A stretch of DNA of 45,608 nucleotides, taken from positions 1 to 45,608 of the IMG/VR virus record IMGVR_UViG_3300043446_004445. The stretch is one strand, 5' to 3'. The notes under the pieces are model-generated. The model had not been told where the DNA came from. It saw only the letters and a program-made list of their open reading frames with translations, and did no database searches. Of this stretch, positions 27,943 through 36,269 are shown piece by piece. The stretch is from a virus. The position numbers were made by a program, and so were the translations under genes. Within the stretch, counting starts at the first letter, position 1. Every line of letters starts with the position of its first letter.

Positions 27943-29049
27943 ATGTCTGCTTCTAATAGCAACTTTTCGGGAACTTTTCTCTCGAACCTGGTAACTCGCC
28001 CCGAGTTCCTGCAGTACACCGCCGAGGGTATCTTCGAGCAATCGAAGTGGATCCAGAGCGGCATTGTGCAGCGCAACGCTGCCCTTGATGCCCGCGCTGG
28101 CGGCACCCGCGTGCGCGTGCCGTTTTTCGATCCCATCGCCCCGACCGAGACCCAGATCCTGTCGACCTCGACCTGGAACGGCGGCCTCGGCTACCTGACC
28201 GCTCAGAACGTCACTGCCGACGAGCAGATCATGACGATTCTGCACCGCGGCTTCGCCTACGCCGCCGACGACCTCAGCAAGCTGGGTTCTGGAGCCGACC
28301 CCCTGGCCCACGTCCGCAACCAGCTGAGCGCCGCCATCAACAAACTGAAGACCGCCACCCTGGCAGCCCAACTGCTGGGTCTGTTCGGCGGCATCAGCGG
28401 CAGCGGCGTACTGGGCGCCAACCAGAACGACAAATCGTTCGCTGGTGTTCCCGGCTCCATGACGGAAGCCAATTTCCTGAATGTGGCCAACGTGGTCGGC
28501 ACCAAGGCCAAACTGGGCGAGCGCGGCGACAACCTCGACTCGATCGCCATGCACTCCAACGTGGCGTACTACCTGCAGCAGATCGGGATGCTGACCTTCA
28601 GCACCTCGGCCCTGTCGACTGGTGGCGCTGTTGTCTGGGGCGGCGGCGGTGTGGGCGTGACCCAAACCGAAGCCCCCTACTTCGCCGGTCTCCGCGTCGT
28701 CATCGACGACCAACTGACTGCGCTTGCTGGTGGCACCTCCACCCACGCCAAGAAGTACCCCGTGTACCTCTTCCAAAGCGGCGTGGTTTCCGAGGGCATC
28801 CAACAGGATCTGCGTCTGGCTGCAGACCGCAACATCCTGTCGATGCAGGACATCCTGGCCGTCGACTACCACTACGGCTACCACATCACTGGTACCAAGT
28901 GGGCCGACGCCGGCGACAACCCGACCAACGCCTCCACCTCCGGCAACCTGGCCAACACCAGCAGCTGGAGCCTGGTCTACAGCGCCGCCAAGCAAGTGCC
29001 CCTGTGCCGTCTACTGTGTAACACACCCTTCGACACTTCTGCTTACTGA
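27943..29049 (+). CDS. Major capsid protein (HK97-like fold)
   Basis: The 368-residue protein follows the scaffold gene and a CCGGAG ribosome site. The N-terminus holds NLVTRPEFLQYTAEGIFEQSKWIQSG. The middle shows GGTRVRVPFFDPI, ILHRGFAYAADDLSKL (probable E-loop/spine helix region) and LLGLFGGISGSG. The C-terminal half has MHSNVAYYLQQIGM and ADRNILSMQDILAVDYHYGYHITGTKW, typical of HK97-fold P-domain strands. The GC-rich, C-ending codon bias is the strongest in the window, as expected of the most expressed protein. A strong terminator follows. Confidence 0.9.
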   Translation: MSASNSNFSGTFLSNLVTRPEFLQYTAEGIFEQSKWIQSGIVQRNAALDARAGGTRVRVPFFDPIAPTETQILSTSTWNGGLGYLTAQNVTADEQIMTILHRGFAYAADDLSKLGSGADPLAHVRNQLSAAINKLKTATLAAQLLGLFGGISGSGVLGANQNDKSFAGVPGSMTEANFLNVANVVGTKAKLGERGDNLDSIAMHSNVAYYLQQIGMLTFSTSALSTGGAVVWGGGGVGVTQTEAPYFAGLRVVIDDQLTALAGGTSTHAKKYPVYLFQSGVVSEGIQQDLRLAADRNILSMQDILAVDYHYGYHITGTKWADAGDNPTNASTSGNLANTSSWSLVYSAAKQVPLCRLLCNTPFDTSAY

Positions 29050-29066
29050 TCTTTCGATTAGTCAAC

Positions 29067-29098
29067 AAAAAGCCCCCTTCACTGGGGGCTTTTCTTTT
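29067..29098. terminator. Bidirectional terminator after capsid gene
   Basis: AAAAGCCCCC (29068-29077) and GGGGGCTTTT (29084-29093) form a 10-bp stem with loop TTCACT and further T on the right (TTTTCTTTT). The A tract on the left gives a T tract when read leftward. It ends capsid transcription and also the convergent minus-strand gene that stops at 29105. Confidence 0.93.
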
Positions 29099-29104
29099 AT
29101 CTAC

Positions 29105-29389
29105 TCAACCTTCAATCTCTCCTACTCGAATCTTCTCCTGATACTCAAAAATCTCTGGAGCCCGCCCCACCAACTTGTAAGAGTGGCTGAGCAGTTCCCG
29201 AAACACATGCTGACTCACAGCAAGCTCCTGCTGGATCGTCTCTGCATCTGCGCCAGCCGCAAAGCGGTCACGGATTGCCTCAGCAACCACCGCAAGAGAA
29301 CGAACAGATTTTCCGGGCAGCGCGGAAAAGGCAGAAACCTCTTTCACTTCTAGGCTGTCTTCGGCGTTGACTGGTTTACGAGCAGGCAT
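29105..29389 (-). CDS. Minus-strand HTH-like protein within the structural module
   Basis: The 94-residue product has a flexible N-terminus and a helical region (VRSLAVVAEAIRDRFAAGADAETIQQELAVSQHVFRELLSHSYKLVG), whose AETIQQELAVSQHVFRELL fits a helix-turn-helix. It is the only minus-strand gene between 23.6 and 45.6 kb. Its ATG shares CATG (29387-29390) with the start of the divergent plus-strand gene. It may regulate late genes. Confidence 0.6.
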   Translation of the reverse strand: MPARKPVNAEDSLEVKEVSAFSALPGKSVRSLAVVAEAIRDRFAAGADAETIQQELAVSQHVFRELLSHSYKLVGRAPEIFEYQEKIRVGEIEG

Positions 29390-29582
29390 GGCAACCGTGC
29401 GTCTTTTCGTACTACAGGATAATCGCCGCAGTTTCGTTGACGTCCCTTACGGCCAACACCTCGAACTGCAAGCCGACCTTGAAATGACCGGCGCCGACGT
29501 GTACCACGCCGCCTTACTCAGCTCCACACCAAAACAAAGAAACTACCGCACTGGAGCTAAACTCCAGAAAAGACTGTATTAA
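29388..29582 (+). CDS. Hypothetical protein after capsid gene, 64 aa
   Basis: ATG 29388 lies in the CATG shared with the minus-strand gene. The product begins MATVRLFVLQDNRRSFVDVPYGQHLELQADL-like and ends basic (TPKQRNYRTGAKLQKRLY). An upstream GTG-type start at 29367 would run into the opposing gene. Size and place would suit a small head-completion or decoration protein, but nothing specific is recognised. Confidence 0.55.
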   Translation: MATVRLFVLQDNRRSFVDVPYGQHLELQADLEMTGADVYHAALLSSTPKQRNYRTGAKLQKRLY

Positions 29583-29585
29583 GCC

Positions 29586-30116
29586 GTGTCCGCCACCATT
29601 GACGCCACCGTGGCCGGCACATCGGCTAACAGCTACGTCACTCTGGCTGCTGCCAACAGTTATTTCGAGACAGTACCGGAATCCGGCACCTGGACCGACA
29701 AGACCGACGACCAGAAAAACCGCGCCTTAATCAGCGCCACCCGCTGGATCGATTCACTGAGCTTTTACGGCGACCGCTGCACCACCACGCAAGCACTGAA
29801 ATGGCCGCGTGAAGACTACGAAGTCGACGGCGTTGCCCTGACCTGCTCCGCCATCCCCCAAGAAATCAAAATCGCCACCTACGAGCTGGCACGCGCCCTT
29901 GCTAACGACACCGACTCCATTACCAGCAGCACCGGCACCACCGGCCTCTACGACCAAGTGGAATTGGGCGAACTCAAAGTCAAATACAGCAAAACCAGCC
30001 AAGCCGTCGGCCTCGTCACCAATGTCTTCGACGTCTACCCCTGGCTCCAGTCCTACCTAGGTCCTTACTGCATGGGCGGCGCCGCCAACTATGCCGTCCG
30101 CCTACGCCGAGGTTGA
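29586..30116 (+). CDS. Head-tail adaptor (DnaT-like / gp6-like)
   Basis: GTG 29586 starts a 176-residue protein with the pattern of the putative DnaT-like/HK97 gp6-type adaptor family: SYVTLAAANSYFETVPESGTW, then RALISATRWIDSLSFYG, ALKWPREDYEVDG, IPQEIKIATYELARAL and LGPYCMGG. These proteins form the ring below the portal. Its position as first connector gene after the capsid fits. Confidence 0.75.
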   Translation: MSATIDATVAGTSANSYVTLAAANSYFETVPESGTWTDKTDDQKNRALISATRWIDSLSFYGDRCTTTQALKWPREDYEVDGVALTCSAIPQEIKIATYELARALANDTDSITSSTGTTGLYDQVELGELKVKYSKTSQAVGLVTNVFDVYPWLQSYLGPYCMGGAANYAVRLRRG

Positions 30117-30117
30117 T

Positions 30118-30495
30118 ATGGGCCTCATCGACACCATCTTCGCCCCAATCCCGGCCTCCCTCCTAAACGACTGGGGCCAAACCCTCACGTACATCAAAAC
30201 CGCCACCCCCCGCACTTACGACCCCACCACCGGCAATGTCTCTGGAGCAGACACCACAGTCTCCGTCAAAGGCGTCATTATTCGCCTTAGCCCACGCGAA
30301 TCTGAAGGCCTTTACCAATCCACAGACCTCAAAATCCTCATCGGCTCCAGCGAACTTGGCACGTACTACCCAACCGAAGCCGACCGCATCCAATACACCC
30401 AAGCTGGAGCAACCCGCGAGGCCAAAATCATCGCCATCACCACCTATCGCGGCGATAACCCTATTTACCACTCTCTAATCGTGAGGCCTCAATAA
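30118..30495 (+). CDS. Probable head-closure / stopper protein
   Basis: ATG 30118 directly follows the adaptor stop; an ATG at 30091 in the same frame would overlap the adaptor. The 125-residue product is beta-rich: DWGQTLTYIKTATPRTYDP, VKGVIIRLSPRESEGLYQSTDLKILIG, then AKIIAITTYRGDNPIYHSLIVRP. This is the form of small beta-barrel head-closure proteins (gp16/SPP1-like or head-tail joining). Assigned by position and shape. Confidence 0.65.
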   Translation: MGLIDTIFAPIPASLLNDWGQTLTYIKTATPRTYDPTTGNVSGADTTVSVKGVIIRLSPRESEGLYQSTDLKILIGSSELGTYYPTEADRIQYTQAGATREAKIIAITTYRGDNPIYHSLIVRPQ

Positions 30496-31085
30496 TGGCA
30501 CGTAAAGGTTTCTGGCAAGGCGGCATAAACCTGCTTCAAGAACTCGATCGCGTAGCCGCAACAACGGTCTACAACGGCCCGAAGCGTGTTGCCGAACGCG
30601 TCGTGCGCGAAATGCAGCAAGCAGGCCCAAGCTGGAGCGGCGAGTTTTCTAACTCTTGGGAAATTCAAACACCCACAACAACTGCCCGCGGCACAGGCCA
30701 GCCCGGAGAGCCAAGACCTGTATTCACTCCCGCACTATCTGGTACACAAGTAACTAAAAGTTTTCTTTCAAAAGACAGTGTAGTTTTCCGCATTAGTAAT
30801 TTTGCTCCGCACGCCTTAGAAGCGGTAGACGCTGTAGAGCACGATCGCCAGTACTATGCACGCCGTCGAACTGCTGAACCGCAAACAGCACTGGGTCGCC
30901 AAAAGTGGGAACTTAGCGGACCACGCTCTCAAGTCACATACCGAGGTCAAATAGGTGGAGGTAACGAAGGCCAAAACTCCAGCCGTACAGCCCCGCTCGA
31001 CTGGTTTGCTACTTATGCCAGTTCTAATTTAGGTAGAGCTGTTCAAATAGAAATGGATGCAGCCATTAACCGTAGATTCTCATGA
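30495..31085 (+). CDS. Probable tail-completion (HK97 gp10-like) protein
   Basis: ATG overlaps the preceding TAA. The 196-residue protein has helical segments (NLLQELDRVAATTVYNGPKRVAERVVREM) followed by SGEFSNSWEIQTP and ISNFAPHALEAVDAVEH, a layout common to gp10-like neck/tail-completion proteins. From about 30740 its codons become more AT-rich. It overlaps the next gene by four bases (ATGA). Confidence 0.6.
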   Translation: MARKGFWQGGINLLQELDRVAATTVYNGPKRVAERVVREMQQAGPSWSGEFSNSWEIQTPTTTARGTGQPGEPRPVFTPALSGTQVTKSFLSKDSVVFRISNFAPHALEAVDAVEHDRQYYARRRTAEPQTALGRQKWELSGPRSQVTYRGQIGGGNEGQNSSRTAPLDWFATYASSNLGRAVQIEMDAAINRRFS

Positions 31086-31513
31086 ACTACCAAGCTATTC
31101 GCGCCGCTGTTGAAAATCCGCTGCTGACAGCGTTTAACTCACTGGTACCTGCTGTTCCTGTCTATTTTGACAACATCACAGCAGTACCAGCAAACACTAC
31201 AACTGAATACGTCCGCGTCAATGTTACTTTCGGCATTACCAACGAGCCCACGCTTATCAGCAGCGTGGACAACGCTCGTGGAGCAATTGTTATCCGCATT
31301 TTCACGGAAAAAGGACGCGGCCCAGCCCGCAACCAAATTCTGCTGACTACCGCCGTAAGCGTTCTTGAAGCGTTAAACAACACAGCAAAAACCACAAGCG
31401 GCGTCTTTTTCCGCGTCGGTGAAATTACAGGTCCAACATTTTCAGCCGTAGAAGACTCGCCTCATTTTGTTGGACGAATTGAGACGTCCTATGTCGCCAC
31501 TGTGTTGTCATAG
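31082..31513 (+). CDS. Tail terminator protein
   Basis: The 143-residue protein has the alpha/beta layout of tail terminators (DUF4128/lambda gpU-like): IRAAVENPLLTAFNSLVPAVPVYFDN, TEYVRVNVTFG, ARGAIVIRIFTEKGRGPARNQILLTTAVSVLEAL and a final strand HFVGRIETSYVATVLS. It caps the tail tube at the head end. Directly followed by the tail-tube gene after 75 bases. Composition is AT-rich compared with the next gene. Confidence 0.75.
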   Translation: MNYQAIRAAVENPLLTAFNSLVPAVPVYFDNITAVPANTTTEYVRVNVTFGITNEPTLISSVDNARGAIVIRIFTEKGRGPARNQILLTTAVSVLEALNNTAKTTSGVFFRVGEITGPTFSAVEDSPHFVGRIETSYVATVLS

Positions 31514-31588
31514 ATAGCGTGGAATGTAGGCGCTAACCTGTATTAAGCCGGGCAGTGCCCGCCCACCCACGTTCATTGGTACGCCCCT

Positions 31589-32359
31589 ATGGCCACCACC
31601 GTTCTGTCCGGCACGTCCGGCGCCCTCTACTACAAACCCGCCGGCACCACCGGCACCTTCGGCGAAACCGGTGTTAACACCACCAGCAACGTCATCACTG
31701 TCGCTCCCTACCTGAACTTCAAAGTCGGCGACCCTGTGCAATTCAGCGTCGTTAATAGCCAGACCGGCGGCGCCGGCACTGGCACGCTTCCCGCCGGTCT
31801 TGCTCTGGCAACAACTTATTACGTCATCAGCTACACCGCAGCTACTGGCGCCCTCACCGTTTCCGCCACTGCTGGCGGCGCCGCTGTTGACCTGACTGAC
31901 GATGGCACGGCTGTTGCTCCCAACGAGTTCCAAGTTGCTTATGCCGAGTTTGCAGTTGTCGGCCAAGTCCGCGACTGGAGCTTTGAGATTAGCCGCGCTG
32001 AAATCGACGTCACCACGATCGGCCAGACCCCCGGTCAATACGTGCCATTCCGCAGCTACATCAGCGGCTTCGGCGACGGCAATGGCACCGCAACGGTCTA
32101 CATGACCAACGAGGACGCCGCCCTGTCTAACCGCATGATCGAGGACGTGCTGCAGCGCCAGCAAAACGGCGCCGCCTTCAAGCTCTACACCGACCGCGTA
32201 TTCAGCGGCGGCACCCTGAGCGAAACCCTCAGCCGCTCCATTTCATTCGATGCTGTGCTGACTTCCGCCAGCCTGAACATCAACCCCGACGACGCCCAAT
32301 CGGTGACCGTCAACTTCCGTCCCGCTGGTACTCCCAGCTTCGACTTCGCCAAGAGCTGA
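31589..32359 (+). CDS. Major tail protein (tail tube)
   Basis: The 256-residue protein begins ATTVLSGTSGALYYKPAGTTG. It has a variable middle with Ig- or loop-like insert (residues about 40-100), then QVRDWSFEISRAEIDVTTIG and ISGFGDGNGTATVYMTNED, the tube-fold signature. The C-terminus holds DAVLTSASLNINPDDAQSVTVNFRP. It would polymerise into the tail tube. High GC and strong codon bias fit high expression. Two later genes (41338 and 41778) repeat the same WS...E...T..GD...SG core. Confidence 0.88.
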   Translation: MATTVLSGTSGALYYKPAGTTGTFGETGVNTTSNVITVAPYLNFKVGDPVQFSVVNSQTGGAGTGTLPAGLALATTYYVISYTAATGALTVSATAGGAAVDLTDDGTAVAPNEFQVAYAEFAVVGQVRDWSFEISRAEIDVTTIGQTPGQYVPFRSYISGFGDGNGTATVYMTNEDAALSNRMIEDVLQRQQNGAAFKLYTDRVFSGGTLSETLSRSISFDAVLTSASLNINPDDAQSVTVNFRPAGTPSFDFAKS

Positions 32360-32387
32360 TAACCTCTTTCCGCAGTCAGAATCAGCG

Positions 32388-32413
32388 CCCCGGCCCACAA
32401 GCCGGGGTTTTTT
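32388..32413 (+). terminator. Rho-independent terminator after tail-tube gene
   Basis: CCCCGGC (32388-32394), loop CCACAA, GCCGGGG (32401-32407), then TTTTTT. It is a strong terminator 28 bases after the stop of the major tail protein, consistent with higher expression of the genes before it. Confidence 0.94.
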
Positions 32414-32455
32414 ATTTCTAATCCGCTACAGTAGTCCCATACCCCTGTGACTGGT

Positions 32456-32797
32456 ATGCCCGTCTCCGTCCGTGCCATTGACCGCCTGCGCAAGGCAGCC
32501 AACCTAGAACCCATTAAAAAAGTAGTAGAGCTGTCCGACGGCAGCAAGTTTGAAATGTGGGTGGCGCCTCTGACCATGGCCGAGCGTGAACGCGCTCAAA
32601 AACAAGCCAAGTCTGACGACGCTAACGCTTTCGCCCTTCAACTGCTGATCGCCAAAGCCCTCGACGAGACTGGCGCCAAGCTGTTCAACGCCGGCGAACT
32701 TGACGTCCTCAAAAACGAAGTCAAGGACAAAGACCTCCAGACTTTGATGCTGGCAATCCTGACCGACGACGCCGAGCCCATCGACCCAAAATCCTGA
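32456..32797 (+). CDS. Tail assembly chaperone, short form (gpG-like)
   Basis: ATG 32456 gives 113 residues; a GTG at 32447 would add three. The product is a charged helical protein (VVELSDGSKFEMWVAPLTMAERERAQKQAK, FALQLLIAKALDETGAKLF, KDKDLQTLMLAIL). It lies between tail tube and tape measure, the position of the lambda G/GT chaperones. It ends IDPKS at a slippery CCCAAAA; a -1 shift yields the long form. It would coat the tape measure before tube assembly. Confidence 0.85.
   Translation: MPVSVRAIDRLRKAANLEPIKKVVELSDGSKFEMWVAPLTMAERERAQKQAKSDDANAFALQLLIAKALDETGAKLFNAGELDVLKNEVKDKDLQTLMLAILTDDAEPIDPKS
32785..32791 (+). promoter_or_regulatory. -1 frameshift site CCCAAAA of the tail chaperone
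   Basis: GAC CCA AAA TCC TGA is the zero-frame end. CCCAAAA is in the X XXY YYZ phase, so tandem slippage gives CCC AAA ATC CTG and the -1 frame is open to 32982. The site, the stop right after it, and the location match the conserved frameshift of siphovirus tail chaperones. Confidence 0.88.
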
Positions 32798-32982
32798 GCG
32801 CCGAACTCCGTAAGGACAACTGGCTCATGCTTCAATTTGGCGTTGCCAAAGAGTTGGGCCTAACCCTTACAGAAGTTCGGACCGCAATGACCGCCGAGGA
32901 ATTACTCGGCTGGAGCGCCTACTTCCAAATCCTCAACGAGGACCAAGAAAAGGAGCTAGAGAAAGCCCGCCGCCGCCGCTAA
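32791..32982 (+). CDS. Tail assembly chaperone, frameshift extension (gpT-like)
   Basis: This -1 frame adds 63 residues to the first 112 of the short chaperone, giving a 175-residue product. Its sequence (ELRKDNWLMLQFGVAKELGL, then MTAEELLGWSAYFQILNEDQEKELEKARRRR) resembles the T part of GT-type chaperones, in which LTAEEL..W.AY..L is common. There is no independent start at its beginning. In lambda the T part recruits tail-tube protein to the tape measure. Confidence 0.85.
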   Translation: MLSAELRKDNWLMLQFGVAKELGLTLTEVRTAMTAEELLGWSAYFQILNEDQEKELEKARRRR

Positions 32983-32997
32983 CCCGGCGGCTTTTTT
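32972..32997 (+). terminator. Terminator overlapping chaperone 3' end
   Basis: GCCGCCG (32972-32978), loop CTAACC, CGGCGGC (32985-32991), then TTTTTT. The left arm lies in the Arg codons that end the chaperone extension, so coding and terminator overlap. It would lower transcription into the tape-measure gene. Confidence 0.85.
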
Positions 32998-33035
32998 CCA
33001 CCGTAAACTGAAGTACCAGACTGTGACGCAGCGCC

Positions 33036-36000
33036 GTGGCTTACAGAGCCGATATTGAGATTGCGGTACGCGGCGCCCAAGAACTCAAGCGTCTTCAAAA
33101 CGAAGTATCCGCCACATCTAAGTTAGTAGATGGCTTAAATAAATACCTCGAAAATATCGGCAATGGAGGTATTGTACGCAACATAAACAACCTTAAAGAT
33201 GCTGTAGGTAATGCAGCAGCAGTATTCAATAAAGCCGCGTTAGGTACAGACGAAGCCACTATTGCTGCTAAAAAATATATTACAGCTACTAATGAACTCA
33301 ACGCTGGTTTGCGTGAACGGGCTGAATTACTAAAACAAATTACAGAACAAGAACGCAAAGCAAGACTTGCAGCCGCTGGTGTACGAGAAACTACTCAGTA
33401 CGCGGGTCCAATCGGTCCTGGCCAAGCATCGCCTGTAGCTTTATCCTCTCAATTACGAGGCCGTACAGAACAAATTCTTGCCGAGCGTAAAGGACGTGCA
33501 GAGCTAAATGCTGTTTTACAAGATCAAAGTGAAAAAGAGCGGCAATTAGTTAATTCAAAACTAGATCAAAAAGCGGCTGCTGTGCAAGCAGTTTTAGATA
33601 AACAGGCAGCAGCGGCAGAAGAAAGTGCTGCTCAAACTAAGCAGTTAGCTGATAGACAAGCAGAATTTACACAGCGCACAGAAGCAGCTGCACGAGCTGC
33701 TAGAGCACAAACAGCTGAATTTATACGTCAGCAACGTCTACGACTGCAATTTTTACAAGGAACATCACGTACTTTTGAACTAGGTCCGGGAGGTCCTGGT
33801 TTTAGTGGTGGCTATACTGCATCACAACGTACCCAAGCTAATCAACAAGCAATACTAAAAAGTAAAGCGCAGGAAAACGCAGCACGCAGAGAAACACTGC
33901 AATTACTTACAAGAGAAGAATTATTTGAGTTGAGATTAAACAAAATACTGGAGCGGAATGCAGCAGCAGTAGAAAAGCGTACGCAGACACGCCGTCAAGT
34001 AACTGGTGCCACAAGTAACGCGCTGATTGGTGGCGCATTTCCGCTGCTTTTTGGGCAAGGTATAGGTGCCTCTATCGGTGGCGGTATTGGTGGTGCCGTA
34101 GGCGGCGTCATGGGCGGCACCATGGGCTTTGGTTTGTCTCTTGTTGGAACAGCCCTTGGAACAGCTTTTGACACAGCAGCCAACTCAGCACGAGATTTTG
34201 CCAAAGCTCTGCGTGGAAGTGGTGACGCTGCTCAAGTACTTGAATCACTTCTTGGCGGACTTAACCCAGAAACAGAAACATTAATTAAAAACCTTCAAAG
34301 TAGTGGTCAAACTGCTCGCGCTGCCGACCTAGCGTTCAAAGAATTAAGCAGCACAGTCGGAAAAGAAAATGCAAAAGCTTTACAAGACGCAGGCAATGGC
34401 TGGGATGCTTTTGGTAAGCAAGTAAAAATAACCCTTACTTCTGTTACAGCCAACGTAATTCGCACATTTAAGGAAATCGAAAAACAATATCCAGGGCAAG
34501 GAGGGTTAGTTAGTTTTATCGGTAATATCGCTCTTCAAGGCGAAAATCGCCCTGCTGCTCCAGCAATTACACCAGAAGCATCCCAGCGCACAAAAGCACT
34601 GCAACAAGAAACGGATTTACTTCGCACACAAGCCGCACTTGGAACAGTCAACGCAAAAACTAATCTTGATTCGTATTTAGCTTTAAGTCAGCGAGCTATT
34701 CAGCAAGAGCGCATCACTAAACAGGCCGCTATTGAGTTTGAATATAGCCGTAATTTAATATCTACTAAAGAACGTAATCTAAAACTTACACAAGCCCAAC
34801 TAGAAGCTCAAGTAGGTCTTAACGCTTTAGAACGGCAACGTATTGAAGAATTACAGCGTCGTCAAGAGGAAGCAGCACGTAAAGCCGAAGAAGCAGCGCG
34901 TAAACGCGAACAGGTTATTCGTAACATCTACGGGCTAGAAGCCGAATTAGTGCAAGAAACATTGCGTACTGCTGATGCGGACGTAGCTATACAAGAAAGT
35001 TTCAAAGGTTCTGCCGCCGCAATACAAGAAAGCATTAATCAACTACAAACTAGGTTGGACATAGAAGCGCGATTACTAGATATTCAGTATCAGCAAAAAG
35101 TGCTATCTGCTGATATTACAGAAAAAGAACGCGCACTAGCACAGAACATTTATACTGCACAAAGAGCAAGTTTACAAGATCAATACACTATAAAATTACG
35201 CACTTTGCAACTAGACCAAGCAAGGCTTCAAGTAGCTCGCGCTATTCAGCAAGCCGCAGGCCCTAGAAAAGTACAAGACATTACGCAGCAGCGTGAAGGA
35301 CAGCTGGGTCGTCTACGCACTCAAACTATCGGCTTAACCAATCCAGATCTTCAAGAGCAGTTAAACCAGCGACTGGATCAAGCAGCACGTCGCTACGAAA
35401 CATTAACCCCGCTAGAACGTGAGCTATCTGATCTTCAGCTGGAGCGCAGCAAAATACAAAATTCTGCATCGCAAGAAGACTTAAATATGAAAGACGATGA
35501 TATTAAAAAGAAACAACAGCAAATTGAATTAGAAACGCAATATCTAACTACGCTAGATGCAACCGAGGCTAAAGTACTTAAGCTACAGCAAACATACAGT
35601 AAATATAGTTTTATTGCTACAGAAATATCTAATGCTTTAAGTACTTCTATTACAGGTCTTATCACAGGAACAACAACTGTTGCTGAAGCGTTTAGTAAAA
35701 TGTTTGAAAATATAGGTAAAGCCTTTATTGATATGGCTACTCAGATGCTTGCCCAAAAATTACTGTTTACAGTTATTAACGCCCTCATGCCTTCTACGGC
35801 AGCACAAAATTTTGGAATGCCTAATGCCGCTTTTATCCCCACAGGAGGATATAAATTTGCCAGCGGTGGTTATCTTTCCAGCGGCTTCCAAGCCTTTGCC
35901 GACGGCGGCATGGCAACCCGCCCCACGCTCGGCCTTGTCGGCGAGGGCGGCCAGCCGGAATACATCATCCCAGCAGGCAAGATGCGCGAGTCAATGCGCC

Positions 36001-36266
36001 GTTACGCTTCTGGCACCCGCGGTTCTGCCGTCATCCCCGCCGGCAACAACACCTCGTCCCCCGCTGCAGCTGGCGCACCGGTCGCCACACCCATCGACGT
36101 ACGCTACAGCGTGTCCCGGATCAACTCTGTGGATTACGTCACCGCTGATCAGTTCCAGCAGGGTTTGCAACAAGCAGCCGCCCAAGGTGCAGCACGGGGC
36201 GAGCAGTCGGCACTACGCCGCCTACAGCAATCCCGCGCCACCCGCAACCGCCTCGGACTTGGCTAA
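33036..36266 (+). CDS. Tape measure protein
   Basis: GTG 33036 starts a 1076-residue protein rich in long charged helices and coiled coils (about 80-330 and 560-880), with a Gly-rich hydrophobic segment (about 330-385: ALIGGAFPLLFGQGIGASIGG and following). The C-terminal region has ATQMLAQKLLFTVINALMPS and GEGGQPEYIIPAGKM, a common end motif of tape measures. It sets tail length and helps DNA injection. From about 33080 to 35860 codons are A/T-rich, whereas the last 400 bases return to the GC-rich style of the genome, suggesting a recombined central block. Confidence 0.93.
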   Translation: MAYRADIEIAVRGAQELKRLQNEVSATSKLVDGLNKYLENIGNGGIVRNINNLKDAVGNAAAVFNKAALGTDEATIAAKKYITATNELNAGLRERAELLKQITEQERKARLAAAGVRETTQYAGPIGPGQASPVALSSQLRGRTEQILAERKGRAELNAVLQDQSEKERQLVNSKLDQKAAAVQAVLDKQAAAAEESAAQTKQLADRQAEFTQRTEAAARAARAQTAEFIRQQRLRLQFLQGTSRTFELGPGGPGFSGGYTASQRTQANQQAILKSKAQENAARRETLQLLTREELFELRLNKILERNAAAVEKRTQTRRQVTGATSNALIGGAFPLLFGQGIGASIGGGIGGAVGGVMGGTMGFGLSLVGTALGTAFDTAANSARDFAKALRGSGDAAQVLESLLGGLNPETETLIKNLQSSGQTARAADLAFKELSSTVGKENAKALQDAGNGWDAFGKQVKITLTSVTANVIRTFKEIEKQYPGQGGLVSFIGNIALQGENRPAAPAITPEASQRTKALQQETDLLRTQAALGTVNAKTNLDSYLALSQRAIQQERITKQAAIEFEYSRNLISTKERNLKLTQAQLEAQVGLNALERQRIEELQRRQEEAARKAEEAARKREQVIRNIYGLEAELVQETLRTADADVAIQESFKGSAAAIQESINQLQTRLDIEARLLDIQYQQKVLSADITEKERALAQNIYTAQRASLQDQYTIKLRTLQLDQARLQVARAIQQAAGPRKVQDITQQREGQLGRLRTQTIGLTNPDLQEQLNQRLDQAARRYETLTPLERELSDLQLERSKIQNSASQEDLNMKDDDIKKKQQQIELETQYLTTLDATEAKVLKLQQTYSKYSFIATEISNALSTSITGLITGTTTVAEAFSKMFENIGKAFIDMATQMLAQKLLFTVINALMPSTAAQNFGMPNAAFIPTGGYKFASGGYLSSGFQAFADGGMATRPTLGLVGEGGQPEYIIPAGKMRESMRRYASGTRGSAVIPAGNNTSSPAAAGAPVATPIDVRYSVSRINSVDYVTADQFQQGLQQAAAQGAARGEQSALRRLQQSRATRNRLGLG

Positions 36267-36269
36267 GCC

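Noticed and set aside
27871-28995. 374-codon open frame on the minus strand opposite the capsid gene
   Set aside because: It is antisense to a clear capsid protein with strong C-ending codon bias, which removes stops from the opposite strand. Its product is Gly/Val/Ala-rich low complexity with no domain.
31508-32164. 218-codon minus-strand frame opposite the tail-tube gene
   Set aside because: Shadow of the highly expressed tail-tube gene; low-complexity Gly/Ala/Val composition.
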